A stretch of DNA of 32,551 nucleotides, taken from contig CAZUSU010000013.1 in the NCBI GenBank assembly GCA_964623315.1, forward strand, positions 1-32,551, given 5' to 3'. Source of the DNA: CAZUSU01 sp964623315 (GTDB lineage Bacteria; Patescibacteriota; Patescibacteriia; Magasanikbacterales; 2-02-FULL-50-9b). Made by a program: the position numbers and the translations under genes. How positions within the stretch are numbered: position 1 is the first letter of the stretch; each line of letters starts with the position of its first letter. Positions 22,097-30,258 of this stretch are shown here, piece by piece. The notes under the pieces were generated by a model. It was not told the DNA's origin, searched no databases, and worked only from the letters and a program-made list of their open reading frames with translations.

Positions 22097-23436
22097 ACGC
22101 CAAGTATTTGTTTTATCTCGTGCAAATGCGTCGCCAGTAATTCCGGCGTAGCCGCCTCTGCGTTAAGTCGCACAAGCGGTTCGGTGTTTGACGGCCGCAC
22201 ATTAAACCACCAGTCGCCACAATCAAATAGCAACCCGTCCAGTGTTGAAATATTTTTTGCGCGCGGCGCAAACGCCGTGTTGAGCGCCGCAAGCGCCGCG
22301 TCACGATCTGCAATATGAAAATTTATTTCGCCCGAATGCGCATCACCTAAAAAGGGCGCGGCCAATTCTGACAGCGGCGTGCCGGTGGTCTGTAATAAAC
22401 GTATCACCAACAGCATCATGAGGTCCGCGCATTCCACGCCATAAAAATCGCGAAAATAAAAATGAGAAGAAAGTTCGCCGGCAAACAGCGCGCCTACTTC
22501 GCACATCTGTTTTTTTATAAACGCGTGGCCGACACGCGACATGAGCGGTACGCCACCGGCGGCGGCCAGCGCGCGCACTACCGAGCGGCGTGAGCGCACA
22601 TCATATAACACCGTGGCGCCGTTCTGTTGTTTTAACAGTTCTTGCCCTATAAGTCCGGTCATCACATCGCCACCGATCATCTGCCCGCGTTCGTCCACAA
22701 ACCCCACACGGTCGCCATCGCCATCAAACGCAATGCCAAGCGCCGCGCCGCGCGCCAACACTTCCCGCTTTACCTCGGCGAGAGTTTCTTCTTTAAGCGG
22801 ATTGGCTTCGTGATGAGGAAAGGTACCGTCCGGCGTGTCATATAAAATATACGCCTGCACCTGCGGCACACGCGCTAATAAATTTTTAATCGTTGCCCCT
22901 TCCATGCCGTTACCGCAATCAATAACAACTAGGATCGGCGCGCGATCCATTGCCGCTTTATGCACCACAAATGACAGCGCAGAATCAATCACCTCCTGTA
23001 TTGCAACGCTCCCACCGGCGCGATCAGTAAACACGCCGGCAACCGCTCGCTCTTTTATTTCCCGCAAGCCGTTGGTCTCCCCAACCGGCATGCCGTCGTT
23101 GAGACAAAATTTCATGCCATTCCATTCACCGGTATTATGCGATGCCGTTACCATAATGCCGCCATCGCGCCCGTCGTAATGCGCCGTTGCAAAATATAAT
23201 ATAGGCGTGGTCACTTGGCCAACTTTGATCACCTGCACGCCGGAGGCAATTAACGCCGCCTCAATCGCCATTACGATTGCTGAGCTTGAAACCCTCATAT
23301 CCCATCCCAACACCACGGTGCGCAAACCAAACTGTTCTACAAATGCGCGCGCCACCGCCGCCGCGCCTGCCGCATCCCAATCGTGGCCGTACACGCCGCG
23401 TACGTCATACGCTTTAAAAATTGATTTCTGCAACAT
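22093..23436 (-). CDS. Phosphomannomutase/phosphoglucomutase
   Basis: This 447-aa protein is an alpha-D-phosphohexomutase that interconverts hexose 1- and 6-phosphates for sugar-nucleotide synthesis. It has the phosphoserine loop TASHN (97-101, Ser99), the Mg-binding DGDGDR (238-243), the sugar-recognition segment GELSSHFYF (320-328) and the phosphate-binding RPSNTEP (414-420). Length is typical of the PMM/PGM group. The start at 23436 matches the family N-terminus (MLQKSIFKAYDVRG) and lies ten bases after the previous stop; the longer in-frame reading from 23616 lies inside the upstream gene. It probably supplies mannose-1-P or glucose-1-P for the glycosyltransferase in the same operon. Confidence 0.96.
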   Translation of the reverse strand: MLQKSIFKAYDVRGVYGHDWDAAGAAAVARAFVEQFGLRTVVLGWDMRVSSSAIVMAIEAALIASGVQVIKVGQVTTPILYFATAHYDGRDGGIMVTASHNTGEWNGMKFCLNDGMPVGETNGLREIKERAVAGVFTDRAGGSVAIQEVIDSALSFVVHKAAMDRAPILVVIDCGNGMEGATIKNLLARVPQVQAYILYDTPDGTFPHHEANPLKEETLAEVKREVLARGAALGIAFDGDGDRVGFVDERGQMIGGDVMTGLIGQELLKQQNGATVLYDVRSRRSVVRALAAAGGVPLMSRVGHAFIKKQMCEVGALFAGELSSHFYFRDFYGVECADLMMLLVIRLLQTTGTPLSELAAPFLGDAHSGEINFHIADRDAALAALNTAFAPRAKNISTLDGLLFDCGDWWFNVRPSNTEPLVRLNAEAATPELLATHLHEIKQILGV

Positions 23437-23446
23437 AGAAGTGACG

Positions 23447-24757
23447 CTACGATACCACGCGACGCCAAAAATCTGAAGAGAACGCCGGATCAACGGATTG
23501 TTTAAATCGCTCAAGGTTTGGAAATTGTTTCTGAAATGTTGCGGCTGACATGCGCGCATCTTTTGCCGGATATACGCGGCCGCCGGCAGAAAGCACCATC
23601 TGATCAAATGTTTCAAACAGATCTAACGACAGATTATTTTTCCGGTAAAAATCCAAGGCCAGTGTCACGCCTTTCATCGGAAAACTCAACAGACCGTCGG
23701 AGGGGCGGTCGCCAAATGTTTTTAGTACGGATAATCCCGTGGTTGCTTTTGATAAAAAACTCAAACGCAAAATTTCTTGCAGTACTTCTTTGGCGGCGGC
23801 AAAAGGAATGACGCATTGATACTCTAAAAATCCCCGCGCGCCATACAACCTGTTCCAGTTCAGCAACCCGTCAAGCGGATAAAAAAAAGGACGGTAGTGC
23901 ACTGTTTTTTTTCCGGCAGTAAAACGTTGTGCTTGATAGTACGCGATATTAAATAATTTTACCGTCAGCGGATTAATCAAAAAAGAAGGAGCGTCATACG
24001 GGACGGTGATGGTCCGTTCACGCGCAACCGGCCGCTCGTTTTCCGGTCCAAGCGCGGATGCATGCGCGGCATGATTGCCTCGCATAAAAATGCCGCGTAT
24101 CGCGTGTGCAGAAGAACCGGTATCAATCCATGAAACACAATATTCATGCGTCAAATCCGAATCCTGCGACAAAGCTAAAAAAGCATCCAACCCGACGAAA
24201 GGGATGGATTCACTCGTAATCCACGCGTTGGCAATGGGTTGTAAACGAATATCAGCCCATGTAATGAGACCGGTCAATCCCAAGCCCCCAATGGTGGAGC
24301 GAAATAATTCGTCATTTTCATGGCGACTGCAAACCCTCCGGAGACCATCAGACCGCAGTAGTTCAAATCGCTCAACATGTCCGCCAAAAGTTCCGGCGCG
24401 ATGATGATTTTTTCCGTGCACATCATTGGCGATTGCGCCGCCGACCGTTACAAATTGTGTGCCCGGAGTGACGGGCAAAAACCAACCGCGGGGAATAATC
24501 ACCTCCAAAATTTGTTTGAACGTGACGCCGGCGCCGATATGCAGAACACCCTGCTCGTCCAAATCAAACGGCGTGTTTAAACCGGAGGTGTCCAATAAAA
24601 TGTGTCCCTGATTGGCGCACACGTCGCCATAACTTCTCCCCAAACCATACGGCAATAATAATTTCTTGTGCCGAGGAAGCGGCTCTCCGGCAGAAACCGA
24701 AATCACTTCATCCGCCGTGGACGAAGGATATCTTCCCCAACTGCCATACGGGTGCAT
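23447..24757 (-). CDS. FAD-linked oxidase, DprE1-like
   Basis: This 436-aa protein is an FAD-binding oxidase of the VAO fold, closest in pattern to DprE1, which oxidises decaprenyl-phosphoryl ribose in arabinan synthesis. Visible motifs are SWGRYP at the N-terminus, the FAD-binding GLGRSYGD (38-45) and VGGAIANDVHGKNHH (105-119), the IGGLGLTG segment (about 153-160), and the C-terminal YPAKDARM with a final DPAFSSDFWRR. No partner reductase (DprE2) is in the operon, so the substrate is uncertain; a polyprenyl-phosphate sugar is likely from the neighbouring membrane glycosyltransferase. It starts nine bases after that gene and ends ten bases before the mutase. Confidence 0.88.
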   Translation of the reverse strand: MHPYGSWGRYPSSTADEVISVSAGEPLPRHKKLLLPYGLGRSYGDVCANQGHILLDTSGLNTPFDLDEQGVLHIGAGVTFKQILEVIIPRGWFLPVTPGTQFVTVGGAIANDVHGKNHHRAGTFGGHVERFELLRSDGLRRVCSRHENDELFRSTIGGLGLTGLITWADIRLQPIANAWITSESIPFVGLDAFLALSQDSDLTHEYCVSWIDTGSSAHAIRGIFMRGNHAAHASALGPENERPVARERTITVPYDAPSFLINPLTVKLFNIAYYQAQRFTAGKKTVHYRPFFYPLDGLLNWNRLYGARGFLEYQCVIPFAAAKEVLQEILRLSFLSKATTGLSVLKTFGDRPSDGLLSFPMKGVTLALDFYRKNNLSLDLFETFDQMVLSAGGRVYPAKDARMSAATFQKQFPNLERFKQSVDPAFSSDFWRRVVS

Positions 24758-24766
24758 AGGCGTGAA

Positions 24767-26440
24767 CTACGGCTTTACCGACGAAGGATACCGAACGTTC
24801 TGACAATCATACACCGTGGCGCGCACTTGTTTATCTTGTGCGCGATACATCACGGGACACTCAGCAAAATACCTTTCACTTTTTTGACTCGGATCTATCG
24901 GAGGCATATCCACCACGAGGTAATGACCTTTATACGAACCGAACTTTGATTCATTGGTTTCGCTGAATTTTGGATTCAGATAAAAACGCTTAAAGTATTT
25001 TCCACATTCACCCAGCTCCCAGCCGCCAATGTCGTTGTAGGTAATCACCTGTGGAATATTTTTATTTTGGCAGGTAAACGCGATCGCCTGTTTGGCCACC
25101 GCTGATGCGTTTCCATACCACCAACCAAAAAGAAACTCACCGCCCACCACCAACGCAAACAAAAAAATCGCGGTAGCAACCACTGGCATGACACTTTCAT
25201 AAAACGCGGCGCGCCGCTTCCACAAACACATTCCCAGCAACACCGTCACGACGGCAAAAACATATAAAGTCAGATCGGCCGGCACAAAAAATCCCATGGG
25301 GCCGGAACCGCCTGTAATCGGAATCAGAAAATTTAATTTAAAATTAAGCACCTGTGTGACGAACCGTTCTTTGGGATGCAGAGGTAACGGTATCTTGGGC
25401 AATAACAAAACAATTAACAATCCGAGCGAAAATAACCCCACAAAAATAAGCGAACGTTTTACCCACCACTGTTTAAAAGAGCTGACGGTAGAAGAAAGCA
25501 TGTCGCCGGCGAGCACCGCAAGAGGAAACACAAACGTCAACAAGTAGCGCTCCATCGTACGACTGCTAAAGTCAAACAGCACATAATAAAACGCAAATTG
25601 TACGGCGCTAAAAATGAGCAGAAGTCGGTAGCGCTTGGCTTGCGTGATGATGGCGTATAGCGCAAGCACAAAAGCCGGTCCAAATAGCACCACGGTTTTA
25701 AGCGTCAACAACAGCACTTCAAAATAATCACGCTCAAGAAAATTTAAAAACCCAAAACTTTTAGCGTATTGCACCACCAGTATGCCATCAAGCAAACGCG
25801 AATTCCACAAAAACAATGAAGCGACTGCCACGGCAACGCCTGTCACCACGTGCCACTGTTTAGCAGTTCGCACCCCCCTCTGCCAATAAAATTCAATCAA
25901 AAGCGCTATTGGAACCAATAAGAATGAAAGTTTGGTTAGAAATCCTCCCGCACACGCAAAAATAAGTATGCTCCAACCGCGCGATCTCCTGCCGCGGCGA
26001 ATATCATCAAAACCTAAAAAGGCGAGCAGGGTCCAGAACACCAAAAACGCACCATCAATATCTACCTGAATGCTCGCCAGCACCGAGGCGGTCGTGACCA
26101 GCGAAAGAAAAGCAAACCCATAGGTTGCCCGATTGCCATACCACCGACGCACCAACACCACGCCCAACAAAAAAGCGAGTACGGCAAAAATAAGCGGCGG
26201 CACACGCAACCAATCGTACCCCACCCATTTTCCCCATTGCTGATACAAAAATTCACTAAAAGGCGGATGCGGGATAGTCCATTGGATGCCATAACTTGGT
26301 TTAACGATGCGCGCCCATTTATATTCATCTTGCTGATAAATTTGCGTTAACCCCGGAATACGCGTTACCACAAAAAGCAGGGTGAATATAACGATGATTT
26401 TCCAAAAACGTGTTACTGTTATGTTCATATTTATGTTCAT
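24767..26440 (-). CDS. Membrane glycosyltransferase, GT39/ArnT-like
   Basis: This 557-aa protein has about eleven membrane helices and the layout of the PMT/ArnT superfamily, which moves sugars from polyprenyl-phosphate donors to acceptors outside the membrane. The first outer loop contains QQDEYKW (near residues 30-36), where the family keeps its catalytic acidic residue. The C-terminal 100 residues form a soluble outer domain with several Cys and Tyr. The ATG at 26440 overlaps the methyltransferase stop as ATGA; a second in-frame ATG at 26428 comes from a 12-bp duplication. It pairs naturally with the DprE1-like enzyme if both act on lipid-linked sugars. The donor and acceptor are unknown. 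Confidence 0.85.
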   Translation of the reverse strand: MNINMNITVTRFWKIIVIFTLLFVVTRIPGLTQIYQQDEYKWARIVKPSYGIQWTIPHPPFSEFLYQQWGKWVGYDWLRVPPLIFAVLAFLLGVVLVRRWYGNRATYGFAFLSLVTTASVLASIQVDIDGAFLVFWTLLAFLGFDDIRRGRRSRGWSILIFACAGGFLTKLSFLLVPIALLIEFYWQRGVRTAKQWHVVTGVAVAVASLFLWNSRLLDGILVVQYAKSFGFLNFLERDYFEVLLLTLKTVVLFGPAFVLALYAIITQAKRYRLLLIFSAVQFAFYYVLFDFSSRTMERYLLTFVFPLAVLAGDMLSSTVSSFKQWWVKRSLIFVGLFSLGLLIVLLLPKIPLPLHPKERFVTQVLNFKLNFLIPITGGSGPMGFFVPADLTLYVFAVVTVLLGMCLWKRRAAFYESVMPVVATAIFLFALVVGGEFLFGWWYGNASAVAKQAIAFTCQNKNIPQVITYNDIGGWELGECGKYFKRFYLNPKFSETNESKFGSYKGHYLVVDMPPIDPSQKSERYFAECPVMYRAQDKQVRATVYDCQNVRYPSSVKP

Positions 26441-26444
26441 ATTT
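26421..26444. repeat. Perfect 12-bp tandem duplication at a stop/start junction
   Basis: ATGTTCATATTT occurs twice in a row on the plus strand. On the minus strand each unit contains ATATGA, so the ATGA stop/start overlap between the methyltransferase and glycosyltransferase genes is duplicated, giving the latter two in-frame ATG codons four codons apart. Confidence 0.85.
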
Positions 26445-27078
26445 TTTCTGCAATGATAACCATTTGACCGGCGCAAGGCCGCCACGGTGAACGGAGATAA
26501 CACCATACACCGAGATGTACAAGAAATGCCGGCGCAAACGACGGACTCTGTTTTAATGAATACGGCAAAAATTTTGGTTTTGCATACACCACACGCATGC
26601 CTTGGGCCACGAGCGCATCGGCGAGCCCCACATCGTTAAAAATTTTTTTATGCGTATAATCGTCAAAATATTCTCTAAACGCATATCGAAAATTCGGTTG
26701 CATAATGATAAGCCGCCCTTTTGGATTCAATCGTTGGATCAGACGAGGAAGGAGCGTGGCAAATTGTTCGTCCGTCAAATGTTCAAAAAAATTACTGGCT
26801 AATATGAGATCAAATGTTTCGGTGAGCGTGTGAACGTCCTGCGCATCCATGAGCAGAACCTCAACGTCTTTTGCGGCCAGTGTTTTGGTTTCGGGATCTA
26901 TATCTATTGCGACGCGCCGCGGTGCTGACACCTCATTAATAAAAGAACAGCGTCCGGCGCCAATCTCCAAAACTGATTGTGCGTTGGCGAGCCAAGGGTG
27001 CAGACGGCGCACGATCTGTTTCCACGCAATAGTGCGACGCGCATCGGCCGGCAAACGAATGTCAAAATATATGCTCAT
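26437..27078 (-). CDS. SAM-dependent class I methyltransferase
   Basis: This 213-aa protein has the Rossmann methyltransferase motifs: motif I VLEIGAGRCSFI (36-47), the acidic residue after strand two in AIDIDPE (57-63), motif II around LLMDAQDV (75-82) and motif III/IV FDLILASNFFEHL (89-101). This is the Methyltransf_11/23 type that often acts on small molecules or sugar lipids. The C-terminal part is hydrophobic and aromatic, which may place it at the membrane. It is the first gene of the five-gene minus-strand operon and is divergent from the 27125 gene, with only 46 bases between them. The substrate is not readable from sequence. Confidence 0.9.
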   Translation of the reverse strand: MSIYFDIRLPADARRTIAWKQIVRRLHPWLANAQSVLEIGAGRCSFINEVSAPRRVAIDIDPETKTLAAKDVEVLLMDAQDVHTLTETFDLILASNFFEHLTDEQFATLLPRLIQRLNPKGRLIIMQPNFRYAFREYFDDYTHKKIFNDVGLADALVAQGMRVVYAKPKFLPYSLKQSPSFAPAFLVHLGVWCYLRSPWRPCAGQMVIIAEKI

Positions 27079-27089
27079 AAGAGGGCGTA

Positions 27090-27118
27090 TTGCAGACGGT
27101 CACTTGACACGGTATACT
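27090..27118 (+). promoter_or_regulatory. Leaderless promoter of the 27125-clpC unit
   Basis: TTGCAG (27090-27095), a 17-base spacer and TATACT (27113-27118). Only six bases separate the -10 from the ATG at 27125, so transcription would begin at or next to the start codon. Confidence 0.55.
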
Positions 27119-27124
27119 AATTCC

Positions 27125-27508
27125 ATGTCTTCTGCAATATTCTGGCGAGATTATAACACACAACGGCATCGGCGTTACCGCGCGATGGCGCGGCTTATTG
27201 GCCTCGCGCGTCCCTATTTGGACGAACGCCGCATTCTGACAACGCCCTTTGCCGCCTGCGCCACGCGGGCAGAAGAACTGTCACAATTTGGCTTGGCCCT
27301 GCTCGGTGAGCAATTTGACGCAGAAAAAAAATTATCGCGCGAAGCGCGCGCCTTAATTACTGCCTGCAGACATCATCACCCGTTAATCATCAAGGATTCC
27401 TATCGCGAATTGGAGCACGATCTTTTGGATGCGGACATGCACCTGCACGTGTTAGGAGAATTAATCGCCGGTCACACGGCGCGCGAGCGCGCGCGCATCT
27501 TAACATAA
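27125..27508 (+). CDS. Hypothetical 127-aa helical protein upstream of clpC
   Basis: I do not recognise this protein. It is soluble, mostly helical and rich in Arg, Ala, Leu and His, with an N-terminal aromatic and basic stretch (FWRDYNTQRHRRYRAMARL), a central Cys, an RHHHP cluster near residue 88 and an amphipathic C-terminal helix. An in-frame ATG at 26849 would give a longer protein, but it lies inside the divergent methyltransferase gene, and the -10 box just before 27125 sets the short form. It ends four bases before clpC and must be co-transcribed with it. An adaptor or modulator of ClpC, as McsA or MecA are elsewhere, is a guess from position only; no McsA-like Cys pairs are present. 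Confidence 0.7.
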   Translation: MSSAIFWRDYNTQRHRRYRAMARLIGLARPYLDERRILTTPFAACATRAEELSQFGLALLGEQFDAEKKLSREARALITACRHHHPLIIKDSYRELEHDLLDADMHLHVLGELIAGHTARERARILT

Positions 27509-27512
27509 AAAT

Positions 27513-30050
27513 ATGTCAACGGAACTTTTCGCCAATAAAGCAACGCGTCATTTTCGCAACGTTATTTCGCAGGCGTTTCATCATGCGGCTCTGCAAGGGA
27601 CCAAGGTGGTCACCCCACTACATTTATTATTTGCCTTAACTACCGAAACCGGTTCTATTGGCGAAGAAATTATGCGCCGCACCGGATTATTGCGGGACAA
27701 TATTGTTCAACTGTTAAGCGAACTGGAATCCATCACGTTACATCGCGCAACTATTTTGTCACCCAACGCTAAACGCGCCATTGAAAAGGCGGTGGCGCGC
27801 GCGGCGCGCGATGGCCACGCCTATATTGGCACGGAACATTTATTATACGGACTGCTCACCATAGAATCCGCCGATGTTGAATATGTTTTGCGCATGGCGC
27901 GCATCAACAAAAAAACGATTGAGGAACAGTTGGATGTCGCGTTAAAAAGCGCCAGCAAACTGCCGGATTTATTATCACAAATGTGGGACGCGCAAACCCG
28001 CACCGTAGAGACCAGCGGCGCGACGAGCGCAGAAAAAACCTCAAAACAAAAAATACCGGCGCTTGAATATTTTGGGGTGGAATTAACCAATCCGCAAAAC
28101 GCCAGCCGCATTGATCCGGTGGTCGGACGTGACGAAGAAATAGAACGCGTCATTCATATTTTGGCGCGCCGCACCAAAAATAATCCGCTATTACTCGGTG
28201 ATCCGGGCGTGGGCAAAACCGCCATCGTTGAAGGTCTTGCCAAACGCGTGGTTGCGGGTGAGGTGCCGTATCACCTCGCGGATAAAAGAATTTTTTCCAT
28301 TGATTTGGGTCTCATGATTGCGGGTACCATGTACCGCGGCGAATTTGAGGGACGCATCAAACAACTCGTTGAAGAGGTAAGAGCGCATCCAGAAATTATT
28401 TTGTTTATTGATGAAGTGCATTCGCTGGTGGGCGCCGGTTCATCAAGCGGAACACTGGACGCCGCCAATTTGTTAAAGCCGGCGCTCGCGCGCGGTGAAC
28501 TGCGCGTTATTGGTGCCACCACCTACGAAGAATTCAAAAAACATATTGAACATGACGCCGCGCTTGAACGACGATTCCAACCCATCAACGTGCCGGAACC
28601 ATCCATACAACAAACCACCACAATTTTACGCAACATTAAAGATCGCTATGAACTCTTTCACGGCGTGTCCGTTACCGAAGAAGCGATTGAGGCGGCGGTG
28701 CGGATGGCCGGTAAATACATGCCGGAAAAACATTTTCCGGATAAAGCGCTTGATCTTTTGGACGAAGCGATGAGTGCATCAAAAATTTCTTCACGACCAT
28801 CGGAACAGGCGTTACAGATACAAGAACTCCACAAAGAGCTTGCCGCCATTCGCACCAAAAAAACGCAAGCTATTTTGAAAGAGGATTTTGAGGGTGCCCA
28901 ACAAATTAAATTGCACGAGACCCGCATTGCAGAAGAACTGGATACGCTCGCGGCCGCGCGCACGCGATTGGCGCCCACCGGCAGTATTACGGCGCGTGAC
29001 ATTACGGCAGTTGTGAGCCGCATGCTCAGCCGCCCCATCAACGATTCGGCTATTGGTGTTGATATTTCCGGACTAACGACACTCCTGCGCACCCGCATCA
29101 TTGGCCAAGACGATGTCATCACCACGGTCGGCAACACACTGGCAAAAGCAGAACTCGGATTGCAACGCGAACAACGCCCGCTCGCATCATTTTTATTTGC
29201 CGGTCCCACTGGCGTCGGCAAAACAGAAATGGCAAAATTAATTGCGACCGGCGTTTACCACGATGCAAAAGCGCTCATTCGCGTTGATATGTCCGAATTT
29301 TCGGAAGGGTTCAGCGTATCAAAAATTCTGGGCGCGCCCGCCGGTTACGTCGGCCACCGCGAAAGTGTTACGTTGGTGGACAAACTACGCCGCCAACCGT
29401 TAAGTGTGATCATATTTGATGAAATTAATCGTGCTCATCCTGATGTGCTCAACGTACTTTTGACCATGTTGGAAGAAGGCCGCCTGACGGATGCGAGCGG
29501 TAAAGAAGCCAGTGTCAAACAGGCGATCATTATTTTGACCGTTCAATTGTTGCCGGAAGAAGTGAGTGGTTCGCAATTTGGATTTGCGCCGTACAGTGGC
29601 GCACGCACCGATGAACAGGTGCGCCGCTCACTGTTCACCACTCTGCGTCCGGAATTAATGAATCGCATTGATCACGTCTGTATATTTCGTTCGCTGACTA
29701 CCGCATCATTGGAGCGCATTGCCCAACTACAGCTGTTAGAACTTGCGGATCGGCTTGGTATGCGCAAACGCGAACTCGTATGGGACACGGACGTTCCCCG
29801 CCATCTTGCGACACAAGATATTGAAATGAACGAGGGCGCGCGTCGCGTGCGGACGCTTATTGACTCTCTCATTGAGCGGCCGCTCATTGAGTTGTGCGCC
29901 GCAGAGCCGCTCGCACGCGCGTACTCCGTGCGATTAAAACATGGTATACTGTCCGTTGAACCTACGTATGCCACCAACAGTAAACGACCCGCTCTCCAAC
30001 GCGTACGATCCCGTCGCGTCAGATCAACAGAACGCAACGGCGTTTCGTGA
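27513..30050 (+). CDS. clpC: ClpC-type AAA+ ATPase (Clp protease unfoldase)
   Basis: This 845-aa protein has the ClpC layout: N-terminal repeat domain (about 4-145), first AAA+ module with Walker A GDPGVGKT (229-236) and Walker B ILFIDE (296-301), a short UVR-type coiled-coil middle (about 432-480, ILKEDFEGAQQIK), and a second AAA+ module with Walker A GPTGVGKT (564-571), Walker B VIIFDE (632-637) and NRID (717-720, Arg finger region). FGF at 689-691 sits where the ClpP-docking loop lies. It unfolds proteins and feeds them to ClpP. Odd point: the sensor-1 segment, usually MTSNLG, reads LTVQLL (675-680), with Asn changed to Gln. The last 83 bases overlap the next gene in another frame. clpP is not in this window. 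Confidence 0.95.
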   Translation: MSTELFANKATRHFRNVISQAFHHAALQGTKVVTPLHLLFALTTETGSIGEEIMRRTGLLRDNIVQLLSELESITLHRATILSPNAKRAIEKAVARAARDGHAYIGTEHLLYGLLTIESADVEYVLRMARINKKTIEEQLDVALKSASKLPDLLSQMWDAQTRTVETSGATSAEKTSKQKIPALEYFGVELTNPQNASRIDPVVGRDEEIERVIHILARRTKNNPLLLGDPGVGKTAIVEGLAKRVVAGEVPYHLADKRIFSIDLGLMIAGTMYRGEFEGRIKQLVEEVRAHPEIILFIDEVHSLVGAGSSSGTLDAANLLKPALARGELRVIGATTYEEFKKHIEHDAALERRFQPINVPEPSIQQTTTILRNIKDRYELFHGVSVTEEAIEAAVRMAGKYMPEKHFPDKALDLLDEAMSASKISSRPSEQALQIQELHKELAAIRTKKTQAILKEDFEGAQQIKLHETRIAEELDTLAAARTRLAPTGSITARDITAVVSRMLSRPINDSAIGVDISGLTTLLRTRIIGQDDVITTVGNTLAKAELGLQREQRPLASFLFAGPTGVGKTEMAKLIATGVYHDAKALIRVDMSEFSEGFSVSKILGAPAGYVGHRESVTLVDKLRRQPLSVIIFDEINRAHPDVLNVLLTMLEEGRLTDASGKEASVKQAIIILTVQLLPEEVSGSQFGFAPYSGARTDEQVRRSLFTTLRPELMNRIDHVCIFRSLTTASLERIAQLQLLELADRLGMRKRELVWDTDVPRHLATQDIEMNEGARRVRTLIDSLIERPLIELCAAEPLARAYSVRLKHGILSVEPTYATNSKRPALQRVRSRRVRSTERNGVS
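29942..29950 (+). promoter_or_regulatory. Extended -10 inside the 3' end of clpC
   Basis: TGG-TATACT lies 17 bases before the ATG at 29968. No -35 is recognisable. It would give the downstream genes expression independent of clpC. Confidence 0.5.
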
Positions 30051-30255
30051 AGAAATGCGCGCCGAGCGCCAAGCGGCGCGCGATGCCGGTACTGCGGCAG
30101 ACGCGTCAAATGCGTCAGCAAAAGACCCCGTCGCCGCGCTCAAACATCGTTTAGACCCGCGCGCCATTGCCGCCGGAACATTGGGCGGCCCTTTGGGTTG
30201 GATTATTTTGGCAACATGGAAAACCTTAGGATGGGTTCATCACAAAGATACGTAA
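29968..30255 (+). CDS. Hypothetical 95-aa protein overlapping clpC
   Basis: I do not recognise this protein. The N-terminal 60 residues are polar, with Asn, Asp, Gln, Ala and charged residues (a REEMRAERQAARDAG helix at about 30-44); residues 68-90 form one hydrophobic segment, GTLGGPLGWIILATWKTLGWV, that may anchor it in the membrane. The first 83 bases overlap the clpC end in another frame. The ATG at 29968 is chosen because an extended -10 (TGGTATACT) lies just before it; an earlier ATG at 29941 overlaps that promoter. The next gene begins three bases after the stop, so this protein is the first of the propeller-DsbA unit. No SD is seen. Confidence 0.65.
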   Translation: MPPTVNDPLSNAYDPVASDQQNATAFREEMRAERQAARDAGTAADASNASAKDPVAALKHRLDPRAIAAGTLGGPLGWIILATWKTLGWVHHKDT

Positions 30256-30258
30256 TCT

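Noticed and set aside
22093..23616. Longer 507-aa phosphomannomutase reading
   Set aside because: The added N-terminus lies within the DprE1-like gene and has no family match; the known family N-terminus begins at 23436.
27104..27118. TTGACA close to TATACT before the 27125 gene
   Set aside because: Only three bases separate the two hexamers, so they cannot form one promoter; TTGCAG at 17 bases is used instead.
26849..27508. Longer 219-aa form of the gene before clpC
   Set aside because: The extra 92 residues lie inside the divergent methyltransferase gene, and a -10 box sits directly before the ATG at 27125.
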